From NCBI RefSeq assembly GCF_900102875.1, contig NZ_FNGH01000004.1:186001-250000 (forward strand): DNA of 64,000 bases. Reading direction: 5' to 3'. The position numbers and the translations under genes are program-made. Positions 54,015 to 63,935 of the stretch are shown here, piece by piece; positions within the stretch are counted from its first letter, which is position 1; each line of letters starts with the position of its first letter. The DNA comes from Franzmannia pantelleriensis. GTDB lineage: Bacteria > Pseudomonadota > Gammaproteobacteria > Pseudomonadales > Halomonadaceae. The notes beneath the pieces are model-generated. The model was given only the letters and a program-made list of their open reading frames with translations, made no database searches and had not been told where the DNA came from.

Positions 54015-54791
54015 TCAGCGCTGCGGTATCTCGTGAATGGCATGCAGCAGGAATTCTCGGTTGCCGTCGCCGCCGCGCAGCGGGCTCTCCTGCCAGTGGC
54101 GGATCGCGAGCCCATGCGCTGCGCAGCAGTCGCGGATACGTGCCTCGACCTCGGCGTAGCGCGCCGGCTCGCTGACGATACCGCGGGCGTTGACGCCGCC
54201 TGGGCCGACTTCGAACTGCGGCTTGACCAGGCTCAGCAGCTCGCCGCCCGGGGGGAGCAGGGCGGCGAGCTGAGGCAGAATCAGCGTTTGTGAAATAAAC
54301 GACACATCCATCACCGCACAGTCGAGGCCGTTCGGCGCCTGGGCAGCGATGACGGCGGCCAGGCGCGCATCATCGGCCATGGCCCGGGCGTTGAGCCCCT
54401 CCAGGCAAGTCACCCTTGGGTCGTCGCGAAGCGTCGGGTCGAGTTGGTCGTGGCCCACCTCGACGCCGATCACATGCCGCGCGCCGAACTGCAGCGCGCA
54501 GTCGCTGAACCCCCCGGTGGATTGCCCCACGTCGAGGATCACGCGCCCTGCAAGGTCCAGCCCGAGGTGCTCGAGCAGCGCCTCCAGCTTGAGGCCGGCG
54601 CGTGAGACGTAGCGCTCCTCGGGGTCCGCCTCGACGCGCAGCCGCACGCCCTCAGGCAGCTTCTCGCCGGGTTTGGTCAGCGCGCGGCCATCGCGTTCCA
54701 GGCTGACCCGGCCGTGGCGGATCAGGCGCTGGGCGCGGGTGCGGGAGCGGGCCAGGCCCTGGCTGAGGAGTAGCTGGTCGAGACGCGGCAT
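54015..54791 (-). CDS. tlyA: TlyA family RNA 2'-O-methyltransferase
   Basis: A 258-residue protein with an N-terminal S4 RNA-binding domain (PRLDQLLLSQGLARSRTRAQ, RVSLERDGRALTKPG) and an FtsJ-type methyltransferase domain with DVGQSTGGFSDCALQFGA and DVSFISQTLILPQL. TlyA methylates 16S rRNA C1409 and 23S rRNA C1920 at the 2'-O position; it was also called hemolysin A. In halomonads the same family is often annotated only as TlyA. It converges on the LysR gene. Confidence 0.93.
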   Translation of the reverse strand: MPRLDQLLLSQGLARSRTRAQRLIRHGRVSLERDGRALTKPGEKLPEGVRLRVEADPEERYVSRAGLKLEALLEHLGLDLAGRVILDVGQSTGGFSDCALQFGARHVIGVEVGHDQLDPTLRDDPRVTCLEGLNARAMADDARLAAVIAAQAPNGLDCAVMDVSFISQTLILPQLAALLPPGGELLSLVKPQFEVGPGGVNARGIVSEPARYAEVEARIRDCCAAHGLAIRHWQESPLRGGDGNREFLLHAIHEIPQR

Positions 54792-54900
54792 GGCGGTTTC
54801 CTGAGGCGATTCGGTGGTTGATTATAGTGCCACTGTCAATGTCTGGCGCCGAACGTGCGATACTGGGGATTCGTTAGCCGGTTAATAAAAGGAGCGTCGG

Positions 54901-55980
54901 GTGTCCCACGCCTCGCTGTTGGCCTTATTACGTGCGCTGGGGATCGGCGCCTTTGGTGGACTGCTGTTTGCGCTGCTCGGGTTGCCGCTGCCGTGGATGC
55001 TGGGCCCGCTCACCGCCAACCTGCTGGCCTCGGGGCGCGGCATCGACGTGCGCGTCCCGGAGGGCCTGCGCGAGGCCTTCCTCGGCGTGATGGGCCTGGT
55101 ACTCGGCAGCCAGGTCACCCCGCAGCTGGCCGAGCGGGTGTTCGACTGGCCGCTGTCGGCGGCGCTGCTGCTGGTGGGGGTGGCAGTGTCCACCGCGGTG
55201 GCGTCGGCCTGGTATCGGCGTTGCGGCTTCGATCCGGTGAGCGCCTGGTTCGCTTCGGCACCGGGGGCGATGCCGACCATGATCCTGCTTGGCGAGAAGT
55301 GCGGCGGTGACCCGCAGCGGGTCGCCGTCGCCCAGTCGCTGCGCATCATCCTGGTGATTCTGCTGCTGCCGCCGCTGTTCTGGGCCTTCGAGGGTGGCAG
55401 TGCGCCGACCCAGGCGGCCGCCAGCGAGCCGGCTGCGCACCTGTGGATGCTGCTGACGCTGCCGCTATTGATTCCGCTGGGCAACTGGCTGCGCCTGCCG
55501 AGCGCCTCGCTGCTGGCGCCGCTGGCGTTCGCCGCACTGCTATCGGGTAGCGATATGGCCAGTCTGCAGCTGCCGGAGTGGGGCATGAATGTGATGCTAT
55601 GGGGGTTGGGGAGTGCCATCGGCTGCAAGTTCCGGGGACTTTCGCGACGCCGCTTCGGAAAATACCTGTGGCAGGCCGCCCTGGCGACGCTGTTGGCACT
55701 GCTGGTACTGGCGTTGTTCGCCGAGTTGATTCACCGCTGGCTGGGGGTGCCGCGGGACGTGGCGCTGCTAGCGCTGGCGCCGGGGGGCATCGGCGAGATG
55801 GCGATACTCGCGGTGGCGCTGGACATCGACCCGATCTTCGTCGCCTTTCATCATATCCTGCGCATGGTGGCGCTGATGATCGTGGCGCCGTTCTGGGCCC
55901 GCTATCTGGCGCGGCGCTACCCTCTTGCCAACCCGGATGCTGCCCGGCCGACTGCAACGCAGCCGCCGGGCAAGCAGTGA
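54901..55980 (+). CDS. AbrB family membrane protein
   Basis: A 359-residue integral membrane protein of the AbrB family (sometimes mislabelled ammonia monooxygenase), with about ten helices arranged as an internal duplication. Each half begins with a similar motif: GAFGGLLFALLGLPLPWMLG and the matching LASGRGIDVRVP, later APGGIGEMAILAVALDIDPI. The role is probably transport, substrate unknown. The GTG at 54901 has AAAGGAG. It ends exactly at the stop of the convergent 681-residue gene. Confidence 0.85.
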   Translation: MSHASLLALLRALGIGAFGGLLFALLGLPLPWMLGPLTANLLASGRGIDVRVPEGLREAFLGVMGLVLGSQVTPQLAERVFDWPLSAALLLVGVAVSTAVASAWYRRCGFDPVSAWFASAPGAMPTMILLGEKCGGDPQRVAVAQSLRIILVILLLPPLFWAFEGGSAPTQAAASEPAAHLWMLLTLPLLIPLGNWLRLPSASLLAPLAFAALLSGSDMASLQLPEWGMNVMLWGLGSAIGCKFRGLSRRRFGKYLWQAALATLLALLVLALFAELIHRWLGVPRDVALLALAPGGIGEMAILAVALDIDPIFVAFHHILRMVALMIVAPFWARYLARRYPLANPDAARPTATQPPGKQ

Positions 55981-58026
55981 TCAGGCGCCGTCGACGCCCT
56001 GGCTGGCCTGCAGGTCGGTGGCCGGCACCCTATCGGCACCCCAGCTACGGTGGACGTGGCCGATCACCCGGTCGAGCTCCTGCTGAGTGATGGTGGCCAG
56101 TTCGCCGCGCTCGAGCGGATCGAAGTGGAAGATATACAGCCGTGAGGCGAGCTGCTCGAAGGGCAGCGAGGCCTCGCCGAAGCGTTCGCCGTTGCCGGCG
56201 GTGCTGACCTTGACCTCGTCACCCCAGTCCTGACCGCTATCGTTGTTGGGGTTGTAGAAGTAGACACGCATCACGTCCTGAGGGTCGAGATTGACCCGCA
56301 GCAGGGTAATCGCGTGCCAGCCGATGAAACGCGCCGCGCTGTCGGTCACCGCGATCCCCGCCGGCTGCGGATGGATCAGCGGCTGGTTGCCGTTGTAATA
56401 GGGGTGGTAGGCAGCATAAAAGTGGCGCAGGAAGTCTTCGAGGCCATCGAGCTGGCCGGTGGCCACGTCGACATTGATGCGAAAGCCGCGTCCCGACCAC
56501 CAGCCGTGGAACTCGGGGTTGACCCAGCGGTGCGGGTCGCCCTCGCGGCCGATGCAGCGCCGGCCCATCTCGGCATAGATACGGTCGAGGTGGGGCACTA
56601 CCAGCAGCGAGACGGCATCCAGGTCCATGGGCAGTTCGGTGGCAACGCCCGACAGGCTTTCACGAGACGAGATCGGCTGTCCCTCGAAGTGCATCACGAT
56701 CTCGTCATCACGTGCCGCCCAGGCAACCATCTGCAGCAGATAGTCGGGGTCGTTGTAGGCCCACATCGATAGCGCCCGGGCCGACTGGCAGGTGGGGTTG
56801 TTGCCCTGGCCCACTCCCAGCGGCAGCCCCAGCATGCATAGCACACCCTCGAGTAGTCGTGCCCGCGGCGAAACCGCGTCGCCGTGTGCCATGCTGAGGC
56901 GCTGCTGCGACCACTCCGAGAGCGTCAATCCCAGCTGGCGCCACATCGCCGGCGCCACCGGTGGCTGGTAGAGAATGCCGCGTTCGAGCATCAGCGCCAG
57001 GCCATAGATGGCCTGGGGCGTGGCGGGATAGACACCGCTGCGAATCAGGGCATGGACCAGTTCTCGATAGCACAGCAGGCAGTCGCGGCCGGTGGAGGAG
57101 AGGCCTATGGCCTCGGCCAGCAGATGGTCGCTGTGCTCCAACAGATGGCGCATCAGCACTGCGTGGTAAGGCGACACCAGGCCGGTGTCATGCATGGCAC
57201 GGGCGAAGCCGCTGGCTTCATACTGCAGGGCGGATTGATCCATGCTCTCGAGACGCTGCCGGTAGATATCGATGCCCGGATCTTCGCGACACGCCTGGGT
57301 CGTCCCGAATAGTGAGCTGACCAGGCGGTCTGCGCCCTGGCCACTGGCCCCCAGGTCGATGGCCGGATTGGCCTGACAGATGGCGATCTGGGTGATCATC
57401 TGCTTGACCGGCTCCACCTGCAGCGGGCGCTGGCGCAGGATGCGCCAGATCTCATCGATCAACTGGTCGATGATGTGCTCGTAGCCGATGCGCTCGGCGA
57501 GGTGCTGGAACAGCAGCCGCGGTAGCTGTGCCAGGCGCCCCTGGGTCTCGCGCTCGGCTTCGCTGGGCGCGCCGAACAGCAGCCACAGATTCAGCGCCAT
57601 CGCCTGGGTCAGGTAATGATGAGCCTGCTCGGCTGAAATCATCGGGTGGCGATAGTCGCCCATGGCCACCGCCAGCAGCCGCAACTCGCTGAGCGATTCG
57701 ATCACCACGCTATTGGGGTCGGCGCTCTTCAGCGCGTGGGTGGTCAACGAAGGCACCAGGTACTGCGGCGTCGCCCAGTCGGAACCGAGGAACAGCCCGG
57801 CCGTCTCGAGGGCTTCGGCACGCGCCTCCATCGCCGCACAACCGCCGGGCTGCATCATCACCCGGCGTGCGGTGTCGAGCACCCGCCCCAGCTTGCCCGG
57901 CTTGGCGAAGTCGCGGGCCGCATCGAGCAGCTGTATCGCCTCGTCCAGCTTGACCAGCAGGCCGGTGAGTTTGTCCCCGTCGGGCGGGGGCTGCGTTGCA
58001 CTGTTTGTTTCTGGGTGCTCGGTCAC
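55981..58026 (-). CDS. Unrecognised 681-residue protein partnered with an ATP-grasp enzyme
   Basis: A 681-residue soluble-looking protein, mostly helical in its first 400 residues, with no signal peptide or membrane helices. I recognise no domain. Noticeable segments are WATPQYLVPSLTTHALKSAD, SSTGRDCLLCYRELVHALIR (two cysteines) and, in the last third, a mixed region with INVDVATGQLDG and HAITLLRVNLDPQDVMRVYF and WGDEVKVSTAGNGERFGEAS. The last part could be a domain of its own. It starts 31 bases after the ATP-grasp gene on the same strand, so the two are probably one operon and may act together. Confidence 0.85.
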   Translation of the reverse strand: MTEHPETNSATQPPPDGDKLTGLLVKLDEAIQLLDAARDFAKPGKLGRVLDTARRVMMQPGGCAAMEARAEALETAGLFLGSDWATPQYLVPSLTTHALKSADPNSVVIESLSELRLLAVAMGDYRHPMISAEQAHHYLTQAMALNLWLLFGAPSEAERETQGRLAQLPRLLFQHLAERIGYEHIIDQLIDEIWRILRQRPLQVEPVKQMITQIAICQANPAIDLGASGQGADRLVSSLFGTTQACREDPGIDIYRQRLESMDQSALQYEASGFARAMHDTGLVSPYHAVLMRHLLEHSDHLLAEAIGLSSTGRDCLLCYRELVHALIRSGVYPATPQAIYGLALMLERGILYQPPVAPAMWRQLGLTLSEWSQQRLSMAHGDAVSPRARLLEGVLCMLGLPLGVGQGNNPTCQSARALSMWAYNDPDYLLQMVAWAARDDEIVMHFEGQPISSRESLSGVATELPMDLDAVSLLVVPHLDRIYAEMGRRCIGREGDPHRWVNPEFHGWWSGRGFRINVDVATGQLDGLEDFLRHFYAAYHPYYNGNQPLIHPQPAGIAVTDSAARFIGWHAITLLRVNLDPQDVMRVYFYNPNNDSGQDWGDEVKVSTAGNGERFGEASLPFEQLASRLYIFHFDPLERGELATITQQELDRVIGHVHRSWGADRVPATDLQASQGVDGA

Positions 58027-58057
58027 ACCGACTCCTTATCCCGGTCTCTGCCAGGGA

Positions 58058-59281
58058 TTATACATAGAAGTCCAGATCCTCCTGGTGTTTGAGCAGGTCA
58101 CGCAGTTGGTGAGGATCCTCGCCCTTGAAGTAGATCAGCCCCCAGTGGGTGCCGAAGGCGGTACGTTTGGTCACCGTTTCTTCCATCGGTGGCGTCAGCT
58201 CGTGGGACTCGAAATACGGATGGTCCTCGACCTCTTCGGGAATCTCCAGCCGGCTGACCACGCGCCGACGCGGGTAGACCCCGAAGCAGCCGGCGTAGCC
58301 GTTGGCATCCTCGACCTCCTTGGGGAAGAACGCCTTGACCTCCTCGGCGCTGGCCTTGGGGTCGAACACCAGCATCGAGGCCTGATAGGCGTTGAAGCCG
58401 TAGACCCGCTCGAGCAGCTCGAAGACCTTGAAGCCTGGTGGACGGTAGGCCACCTCGCCGAAGTACATCTCGCCGTCGCTGGTCACGAAGTACTCGGGGT
58501 GGATCAGGCCGAATTCGATGTCGAAGGTCTTGATCAGCTTCTCGATCTGGGCGGTGATCTGCGGCCGATACTGCTCGAGCTCCGGTGAGGCCGGCACGAA
58601 CACCGAGTAGCCCAGGGTCACGTATTCGGAGATGTTGAGAAACACGATCTTACCGTCGTGGACCCAGGCCTCGACGGCGAACTCCCAGCCGTCGAGGTGG
58701 GACTCCATCAGCACCGGAAACTCCTCGTCGGGGATGGTATCGACCTCATCCGGGGTGCGGATCACCCGGTGGCCCAGGCAGCCAGCCTTGTCGAAGGCCT
58801 TGAGGTGAATCGGGTCATTGGGGTCGCCGTCGAGCTTGAGCAGGGTCTGGTTGACCCGCTTGAGAAAGCGCACCACGTCGTCCTTGTCGTGGGCCTCCTC
58901 GAAAATGCCGACGCGAATGCCGCCGAGCTGGGCACGACGCTTCATCAGCGCCTTGTCGCGCAGCAGCAATGACTGGCCATAGAGACGCGGGTTGTCGAGC
59001 AGCAGCGAGTTGATGGCGCCGGCCCATTCGACGGTCTCTTCATAGAGCGGGATAGCCACATCGACGCCCATCTCATTGAGGGTCTCGGCGATCTCCATGG
59101 AACGATCGTTGAGGCGCTCGAAGTTCCATGACACATAGGGAATGTCGTGCTTCTTGCAGTACTCCTCGGCCCAGTCCGGTGCCACCACCACGTAGCGGCG
59201 GTCGAAGTTCTCGGCGGCTTCGATGGCACTCAAGCTCCAGCCCAGAAGCGCGATATAGCCCTTGTTGGGGTCCTTGGTCAT
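58058..59281 (-). CDS. ATP-grasp family carboxylate ligase
   Basis: A 407-residue enzyme of the ATP-grasp superfamily. The N-terminal Rossmann-like part begins YIALLGWSLSAIEAAENF. Later HLKAFDKAGCLGHRVI and VLMESHLDGWEFAVEAWVHD provide ATP contacts, and HPEYFVTSDGEMYFGEVAYR holds the acidic metal ligands (E in place of the usual E-x-N). The closest relatives are carbamoyl-phosphate-synthase-like carboxylate-amine/thiol ligases; the substrate is unknown. It is first in a two-gene unit with the 681-residue unknown protein. The ATG has a GGAGG-like GGAGGC upstream in the complement. Confidence 0.85.
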   Translation of the reverse strand: MTKDPNKGYIALLGWSLSAIEAAENFDRRYVVVAPDWAEEYCKKHDIPYVSWNFERLNDRSMEIAETLNEMGVDVAIPLYEETVEWAGAINSLLLDNPRLYGQSLLLRDKALMKRRAQLGGIRVGIFEEAHDKDDVVRFLKRVNQTLLKLDGDPNDPIHLKAFDKAGCLGHRVIRTPDEVDTIPDEEFPVLMESHLDGWEFAVEAWVHDGKIVFLNISEYVTLGYSVFVPASPELEQYRPQITAQIEKLIKTFDIEFGLIHPEYFVTSDGEMYFGEVAYRPPGFKVFELLERVYGFNAYQASMLVFDPKASAEEVKAFFPKEVEDANGYAGCFGVYPRRRVVSRLEIPEEVEDHPYFESHELTPPMEETVTKRTAFGTHWGLIYFKGEDPHQLRDLLKHQEDLDFYV

Positions 59282-59432
59282 GGTAGTGCCTCCGTTGGAA
59301 ATTGGTTGAACGAGTATTTACACGCTACACGCTGTGACACGAACTTGATAGCGCGGCGGGCCCACAAGGCGGCGTGGGCACATGGCGATACGACGCTAAT
59401 GGGTCCCAGGGGTTCCGTGCGTGTCTGCGCGG

Positions 59433-59461
59433 TTGCGAGGCCGGAGGGGCACTGTTATAGT
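59433..59461 (+). promoter_or_regulatory. Promoter of the 4.5S RNA gene
   Basis: TTGCGA is separated by 17 bases from TATAGT, followed by a GC-rich stretch. The predicted start is about 57 bases before the mature 4.5S RNA, leaving a leader for RNase P processing. Confidence 0.6.
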
Positions 59462-59524
59462 GCGCCTCGCTCGGCCGGTCACATGCTCTTGTAGCTTAGC
59501 TGATGTGCACAGGCTGATCGTTAT

Positions 59525-59636
59525 GGTGGCCCTCGTCGGTCCTCCCGCAACGCTAAACTGCGAACCCCGCCAGGCCCGGAAGGGAGCAACGGTAGTGGTG
59601 GATGCGTGTGCCGGGATGTGGCTGTCGGGGGCCGCC
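59525..59636 (+). ncRNA. ffs: 4.5S RNA of the signal recognition particle
   Basis: About 112 bases with the conserved 4.5S elements: the terminal stem GGTGGCCC with GGGCCGCC, the TCCTCCCGCAACGCTA strand, the apical tetraloop region CAGGCCCGGAAGGGAGCAAC that binds Ffh, and CGTGTGCCGGGATGTGGCTG. It lies just before dnaX, as in related bacteria. Confidence 0.95.
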
Positions 59637-59789
59637 TCCAATCTGGGTGGTCGGTTCCGGCTACCTGTCGGCGTCGCTTTCCCCTGCGTGTCCCAGCCGC
59701 TAGAATGAAGTCCCTGTCATGACAGCGCTTGCTGGCCTCGGCCAGGCGTTATTTCCGTCGTGAACCCGGCCGCAAGGATTCTGCCCGCA

Positions 59790-61811
59790 ATGAGTTATCA
59801 GGTACTGGCCCGCAAGTGGCGCCCGCGCACCTTCCACGAGCTGGTCGGCCAGGATCACGTGCGGCGTGCGCTGGTCAATGCCCTTGACCAGGGGCGCCTG
59901 CACCACGCCTATCTGTTCACCGGTACCCGCGGGGTGGGCAAGACCACCCTGGCGCGAATTCTCGCCAAGTGCCTGAATTGCACCGCCGGCGGTTACGACG
60001 ACACTGCCGTGACCTCGACGCCCTGTGGCCAGTGTGACAGTTGTCGAGCCATCGACGAGGGCCGCTTCGTTGACCTGATCGAGGTCGATGCCGCCTCGCG
60101 CACCAAGGTTGAAGATACCCGCGAGCTACTCGACAATGTGCAGTACGCCCCGACCCAGGGGCGCTTCAAGGTGTACCTCATCGATGAGGTGCACATGCTG
60201 TCGACCCACAGTTTCAACGCGCTGCTCAAGACCCTCGAAGAGCCGCCACCCCACGTCAAGTTCCTGCTTGCCACCACCGACCCGCAGAAGCTGCCGGTCA
60301 CGGTGCTGTCGCGCTGCCTGCAGTTCACGCTCAAGAACATGCCGCCGGAGCGCATCGTCGAGCATCTCGGCAAGGTGCTGGGTGCCGAAGGCGTCGAGTT
60401 CGATGAATCGGCGCTGTGGCTACTGGGGCGCGCTGCCGATGGCTCGATGCGCGATGCCATGAGTCTCACCGACCAGGCCATCGCCTTCGGCCAGGGCGTC
60501 GTGCGTCAGGTCGACGTGGCGGCCATGCTCGGCACCCTCGATCATGGCCACCTGCTGGCCCTGGTCGAGGCGCTGGCCGAGGTCGATGCCGCACGCGTGT
60601 TGAGTGAGGTGGCGGCACTCGCCGAGCAGGGCCCCGACTTCGCCGGCGTGCTCGACGACCTGATGGGTACGCTGCACCGGCTGGCGGTGGCCCAGATGGT
60701 CCCGGACGCGCTGGATAACGGCCACGGCGACCGCGAGACGCTGCTGGCACTGGCCACACGCTTCACCCCCGAAGACATCCAGCTCTACTATCAGATCGGC
60801 CTGCAAGGCCGTGGCGACATGGACCATGCGCCGGATACCCGCACCGCGCTGGAAATGACGCTGCTGCGGATGCTGGCCTTTCGCCCCCAGGGGGTGCCCA
60901 AGCCGGCGACTACGCCGCTGCCCATCAGCAACACTGCGTCCACTCAAGGGCAGCCCGGTGCGCCTGCGGCAACCGCTGAGGTTCCCGAGTCCGGCTCGGC
61001 GCCGGGCGGTGCCGAGCGCGCTGCTGAGCCGCCCCCCGCTGACCCGATGCCGCCGACCAGCGAGTCGCCCCCCGCAGACCCGGTGCCGCCGACCAGCGAG
61101 TCGCCTCCCGTTGACCCGGCGCCGCCGACCAGCGAGTCGCCTCCCGTTGACCCGGCGCCGCCGACCAGCGAGCCGCCGCCGTGGGAAGCGCCGGCCGCTG
61201 AGCCCGCTGGCCAAGCCCCGTCGGTTGCAGCCCCCGAACCCGTTAGCGCTGCGCCGGCCGAGCAGGTCGCAGTCCCTGACGAGCCGGTTGCCGATGAGGT
61301 CGCGGCCGAGCCGGTGACAGAGACCCACCCGTCGCCCCCGGTGTCCGAGGAATCTGCAACGCCGGCCGGTGACTCGCCAACTGCCGCGGAGCCTCAAGGG
61401 ACTGTCGACCACGCGACCTGGCTGGCACGCTTCGACGATCTGGGGTTGGGCGGTTTGACGCGCAACCTTGCCGCCCACTGCCTGGTCGAACACGACGACG
61501 GCCAGCGTCTGCAGCTCAGGCTCGACCCTAGTCAGGCGGCGATGAATGCCGAGGTCCACGTCGAGCGGGTCGAGAAGGCGCTGCTCGCGTTGGGCGTAAC
61601 GCGCCGCGTCAACATCGAGCCCGGCGAATTGCCGCCCGGCATCGAGACGCCGCGGGCCATGGCCGATCGTCTCAACGCCGAGCGGCATGCCGCCGCGGTG
61701 CAGTCGCTCGAGGCCGACCCTCACGTACAGGAACTCCGCGAGGCCTTCGGTGCCCGATTGCTGGAAGCCTCGGTGTCCCCACAGCAGCGCAGCGGCGAAG
61801 CCGCGCGCTGA
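59790..61811 (+). CDS. dnaX: DNA polymerase III subunits gamma and tau
   Basis: A 673-residue clamp-loader ATPase. Walker [10 protein letters not shown] is near residue 46, the zinc site uses CGQCDSC and an earlier cysteine, Walker B is in [10 protein letters not shown], and the sensor 1 region is [21 protein letters not shown] Pro/Glu-rich linker (about 370 to 540) with four 12-residue repeats leads to the tau C-terminal domain. No A-rich slippery heptamer like that of E. coli is visible, so production of gamma by frameshift is doubtful. The ATG at 59790 ([12 protein letters not shown]) is the family start; a GTG ten codons earlier is rejected. ybaB and recR follow. Confidence 0.96.
   Translation: MSYQVLARKWRPRTFHELVGQDHVRRALVNALDQGRLHHAYLFTGTRGVGKTTLARILAKCLNCTAGGYDDTAVTSTPCGQCDSCRAIDEGRFVDLIEVDAASRTKVEDTRELLDNVQYAPTQGRFKVYLIDEVHMLSTHSFNALLKTLEEPPPHVKFLLATTDPQKLPVTVLSRCLQFTLKNMPPERIVEHLGKVLGAEGVEFDESALWLLGRAADGSMRDAMSLTDQAIAFGQGVVRQVDVAAMLGTLDHGHLLALVEALAEVDAARVLSEVAALAEQGPDFAGVLDDLMGTLHRLAVAQMVPDALDNGHGDRETLLALATRFTPEDIQLYYQIGLQGRGDMDHAPDTRTALEMTLLRMLAFRPQGVPKPATTPLPISNTASTQGQPGAPAATAEVPESGSAPGGAERAAEPPPADPMPPTSESPPADPVPPTSESPPVDPAPPTSESPPVDPAPPTSEPPPWEAPAAEPAGQAPSVAAPEPVSAAPAEQVAVPDEPVADEVAAEPVTETHPSPPVSEESATPAGDSPTAAEPQGTVDHATWLARFDDLGLGGLTRNLAAHCLVEHDDGQRLQLRLDPSQAAMNAEVHVERVEKALLALGVTRRVNIEPGELPPGIETPRAMADRLNAERHAAAVQSLEADPHVQELREAFGARLLEASVSPQQRSGEAAR
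61032..61175 (+). repeat. Four 36-bp tandem repeats in the dnaX linker
   Basis: Units starting at 61032, 61068, 61104 and 61140 encode PPxDPxPPTSES with few changes. They lie in the flexible linker between the ATPase part and the tau C-terminus, where length variation should be tolerated. Confidence 0.9.
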
Positions 61812-61836
61812 CCACCACGATCCAGGAGCATTAGCC

Positions 61837-62163
61837 ATGATGAAAGGCGGAATGGACAACCTGATGAAGCAGGCTCAGGAAATGCAGGAAAAGATGCAGC
61901 GCATGCAGGAAGAGGCGCAGCAGGCCGAGGTGACTGGCGAAGCCGGTGCCGGCATGGTCAAGGTGACCATGAACGGGCGTCACGATGTCAGCAAGGTGGA
62001 CGTTGACCCAAGCGTGCTGGAAGAGGACAAGGAACTGCTCGAAGATCTGCTGGCTGCCGCAGTCAATGACGCGGTTCGCAAGGTCGAGGTGACCACCCGG
62101 GAGCGGATGGAAGAAGCCACCGCTGGCCTCAATCTGCCACCTGGTTTCAAGATGCCGTTCTGA
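61837..62163 (+). CDS. ybaB: Nucleoid-associated protein YbaB/EbfC
   Basis: A 108-residue protein with the YbaB fold: an N-terminal helix rich in Gln/Met ([20 protein letters not shown]), then [15 protein letters not shown] and the C-terminal helix, ending LPPGFKMPF. It binds DNA as a dimer without strong specificity. The ATG has AGGAG upstream. It lies between dnaX and recR; its stop overlaps the recR start (TGATG), the classic dnaX-ybaB-recR arrangement. Confidence 0.96.
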   Translation: MMKGGMDNLMKQAQEMQEKMQRMQEEAQQAEVTGEAGAGMVKVTMNGRHDVSKVDVDPSVLEEDKELLEDLLAAAVNDAVRKVEVTTRERMEEATAGLNLPPGFKMPF

Positions 62164-62768
62164 TGAGCTTTTCTCCACTCGTCGATCGCCTGCTCGAGTC
62201 CCTGCGGGTGTTACCCGGGGTTGGCCCCAAGAGCGCCCAGCGCATGGCGCTGTATCTGCTCGAGCGCGACCGCGAGGGCGGCCAGCGGCTTGCCGCGGTG
62301 CTGGCCCAGGCCCTTGATGAGGTCGGCTACTGTCAGCGCTGCCGCACGCTGACCGAAGAGGATATCTGTGGTATTTGCCGCAGCCCGCGCCGTGACGACG
62401 GCATCCTCTGTGTGGTCGAGTCGCCGGCTGACATGCTGGCCATCGAGGATGCCGGCGGCTACCAAGGGCAGTACTTCGTGCTCCATGGCCACCTGTCGCC
62501 GCTAGATGGTATCGGTCCCGAAGACATCGGCCTCGACCAACTCGAGGCGCGTATCGATGCCGAGGCAGTCGGTGAGGTGATTCTGGCCACCAATCCCACC
62601 GTGGAGGGCGAGGCCACCGCCCACTACATTGCCGCGCAGCTTGACGGTCGCCAGCTACGCCTATCGCGTCTCGCCTATGGCGTGCCGATGGGCGGTGAGC
62701 TGGAGTATGTCGACGGTGGCACTCTCAGCCGCGCCTTCAACGGCCGCCTGCCATTTCAAAGTGAATGA
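62163..62768 (+). CDS. recR: Recombination protein RecR
   Basis: A 201-residue protein acting with RecF and RecO to load RecA on gapped DNA. It has a helix-hairpin-helix ([20 protein letters not shown]), a four-cysteine zinc finger (CQRC ... CGIC), a Toprim domain with [13 protein letters not shown] and a Walker-B-like end. The start overlaps ybaB, and rnd follows after 30 bases. Confidence 0.97.
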   Translation: MSFSPLVDRLLESLRVLPGVGPKSAQRMALYLLERDREGGQRLAAVLAQALDEVGYCQRCRTLTEEDICGICRSPRRDDGILCVVESPADMLAIEDAGGYQGQYFVLHGHLSPLDGIGPEDIGLDQLEARIDAEAVGEVILATNPTVEGEATAHYIAAQLDGRQLRLSRLAYGVPMGGELEYVDGGTLSRAFNGRLPFQSE

Positions 62769-62798
62769 GCCGCCTCGCGGCCAGGACACCCCCTGACT

Positions 62799-63935
62799 AT
62801 GCCCACCACTGCTACCCCCGACATCCGCTGGGTTGATACGCCGGCGGCGCTGGACGCCGCCTGTGCCGACCTGGCGGCGGCCGAGACCCTGGCGCTGGAT
62901 ACCGAATTCTTTCGCGAATCGACCTTTCACCCAGTGCCTGCGCTGGTCCAGCTCACCGCCGGCGAGGCGGTCTACCTGATTGACCCCCAGGCACTAGAGG
63001 CCAGTCCAGCGCTGCGCGAACTGCTGGGCTCCGGGCCGCTCAAGCTGCTACACGCCAGTAGCGAAGACCTCGAGGTGCTGCGCAACTGGGCGGATGTGCT
63101 GGTGGCCCCGCTGGTCGATACCCAGGTGGCTCAGGGGCTACTGGGGGAGGATCCGGCGATGGGGTATCAGCGCCTGGTCGAACACTGGACCGGCGAGACC
63201 CTGCCCAAGGACGAGACGCGCTCCGATTGGCTGGAGCGCCCGCTGTCGGAGGCCCAGTGTCTGTATGCGGCGCTCGACGTGGTCTATCTGCTCGAGGTGT
63301 GGAAGCAACAGCGGACGCGGCTGGTCGAGCTCGATAGATTGGACTGGCTCGAGGCCGACTGCGCCGAGCTGCTGGCCCAGGCGGGGCGCAACGGCGATAC
63401 CGACGGCCAGTGGTACCTGCGCCACCGTCAGCTGTGGCGTCTCTCCCCACGTCAGATCGAAGCCTATCGGCGCCTGACGATCTGGCGCGAAGGCGAGGCG
63501 CGGCGTCGCAACCTGCCGCGCGGCTGGTTGGTCAATGACAAGCTGCTTTACGCGATCGCCGAGGCATTGCCGCAACATCGCCAGGCGCTGGCGGCCATCG
63601 AAGGCGTCAAGCCGACGCTGGTCAAGCGCGAGGGCGACACGCTGTTGGCGCTGGTTGGCGAGGCACTTCGGGTCGACGAGAGCGATTTGCCTGAAGCGCT
63701 GCCGTCGCCCCTGGCGGGGGGCTTCAAGAAGCGTTTCAAAGCGCTCAAGCGGGTGGTGGCAGCCGAGGCCGACGCACTGGGGGTGGCACCTGAAGTGCTG
63801 CTGCGGCGCCGCGATCTGGAAGCCGTGGTCGCTGCCGACCTGCAGAGCCGCCCCCTGCCGCTGCCCGCCGGCTGGCGCGGCGAGCGGCTATCGGCGGGGC
63901 TGGCTAGGGCGCTGTCGGCAGGAGATGAGGCATGA
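62799..63935 (+). CDS. rnd: Ribonuclease D
   Basis: A 378-residue 3'-5' exoribonuclease that trims tRNA precursors. DEDD nuclease motifs are seen in LALDTEFFRE, LLHASSEDLEVL, PLVDTQVAQGLLG and YAALDVVYLLEV. Two HRDC domains follow at about 215 to 290 and 295 to 370. Length and order match E. coli RNase D. The stop overlaps the next start by four bases (ATGA). Confidence 0.95.
   Translation: MPTTATPDIRWVDTPAALDAACADLAAAETLALDTEFFRESTFHPVPALVQLTAGEAVYLIDPQALEASPALRELLGSGPLKLLHASSEDLEVLRNWADVLVAPLVDTQVAQGLLGEDPAMGYQRLVEHWTGETLPKDETRSDWLERPLSEAQCLYAALDVVYLLEVWKQQRTRLVELDRLDWLEADCAELLAQAGRNGDTDGQWYLRHRQLWRLSPRQIEAYRRLTIWREGEARRRNLPRGWLVNDKLLYAIAEALPQHRQALAAIEGVKPTLVKREGDTLLALVGEALRVDESDLPEALPSPLAGGFKKRFKALKRVVAAEADALGVAPEVLLRRRDLEAVVAADLQSRPLPLPAGWRGERLSAGLARALSAGDEA

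Noticed and set aside
59421-59708. 95-codon frame over the 4.5S RNA gene
   Set aside because: The region is fully explained by the ffs RNA; the frame has no ribosome site.
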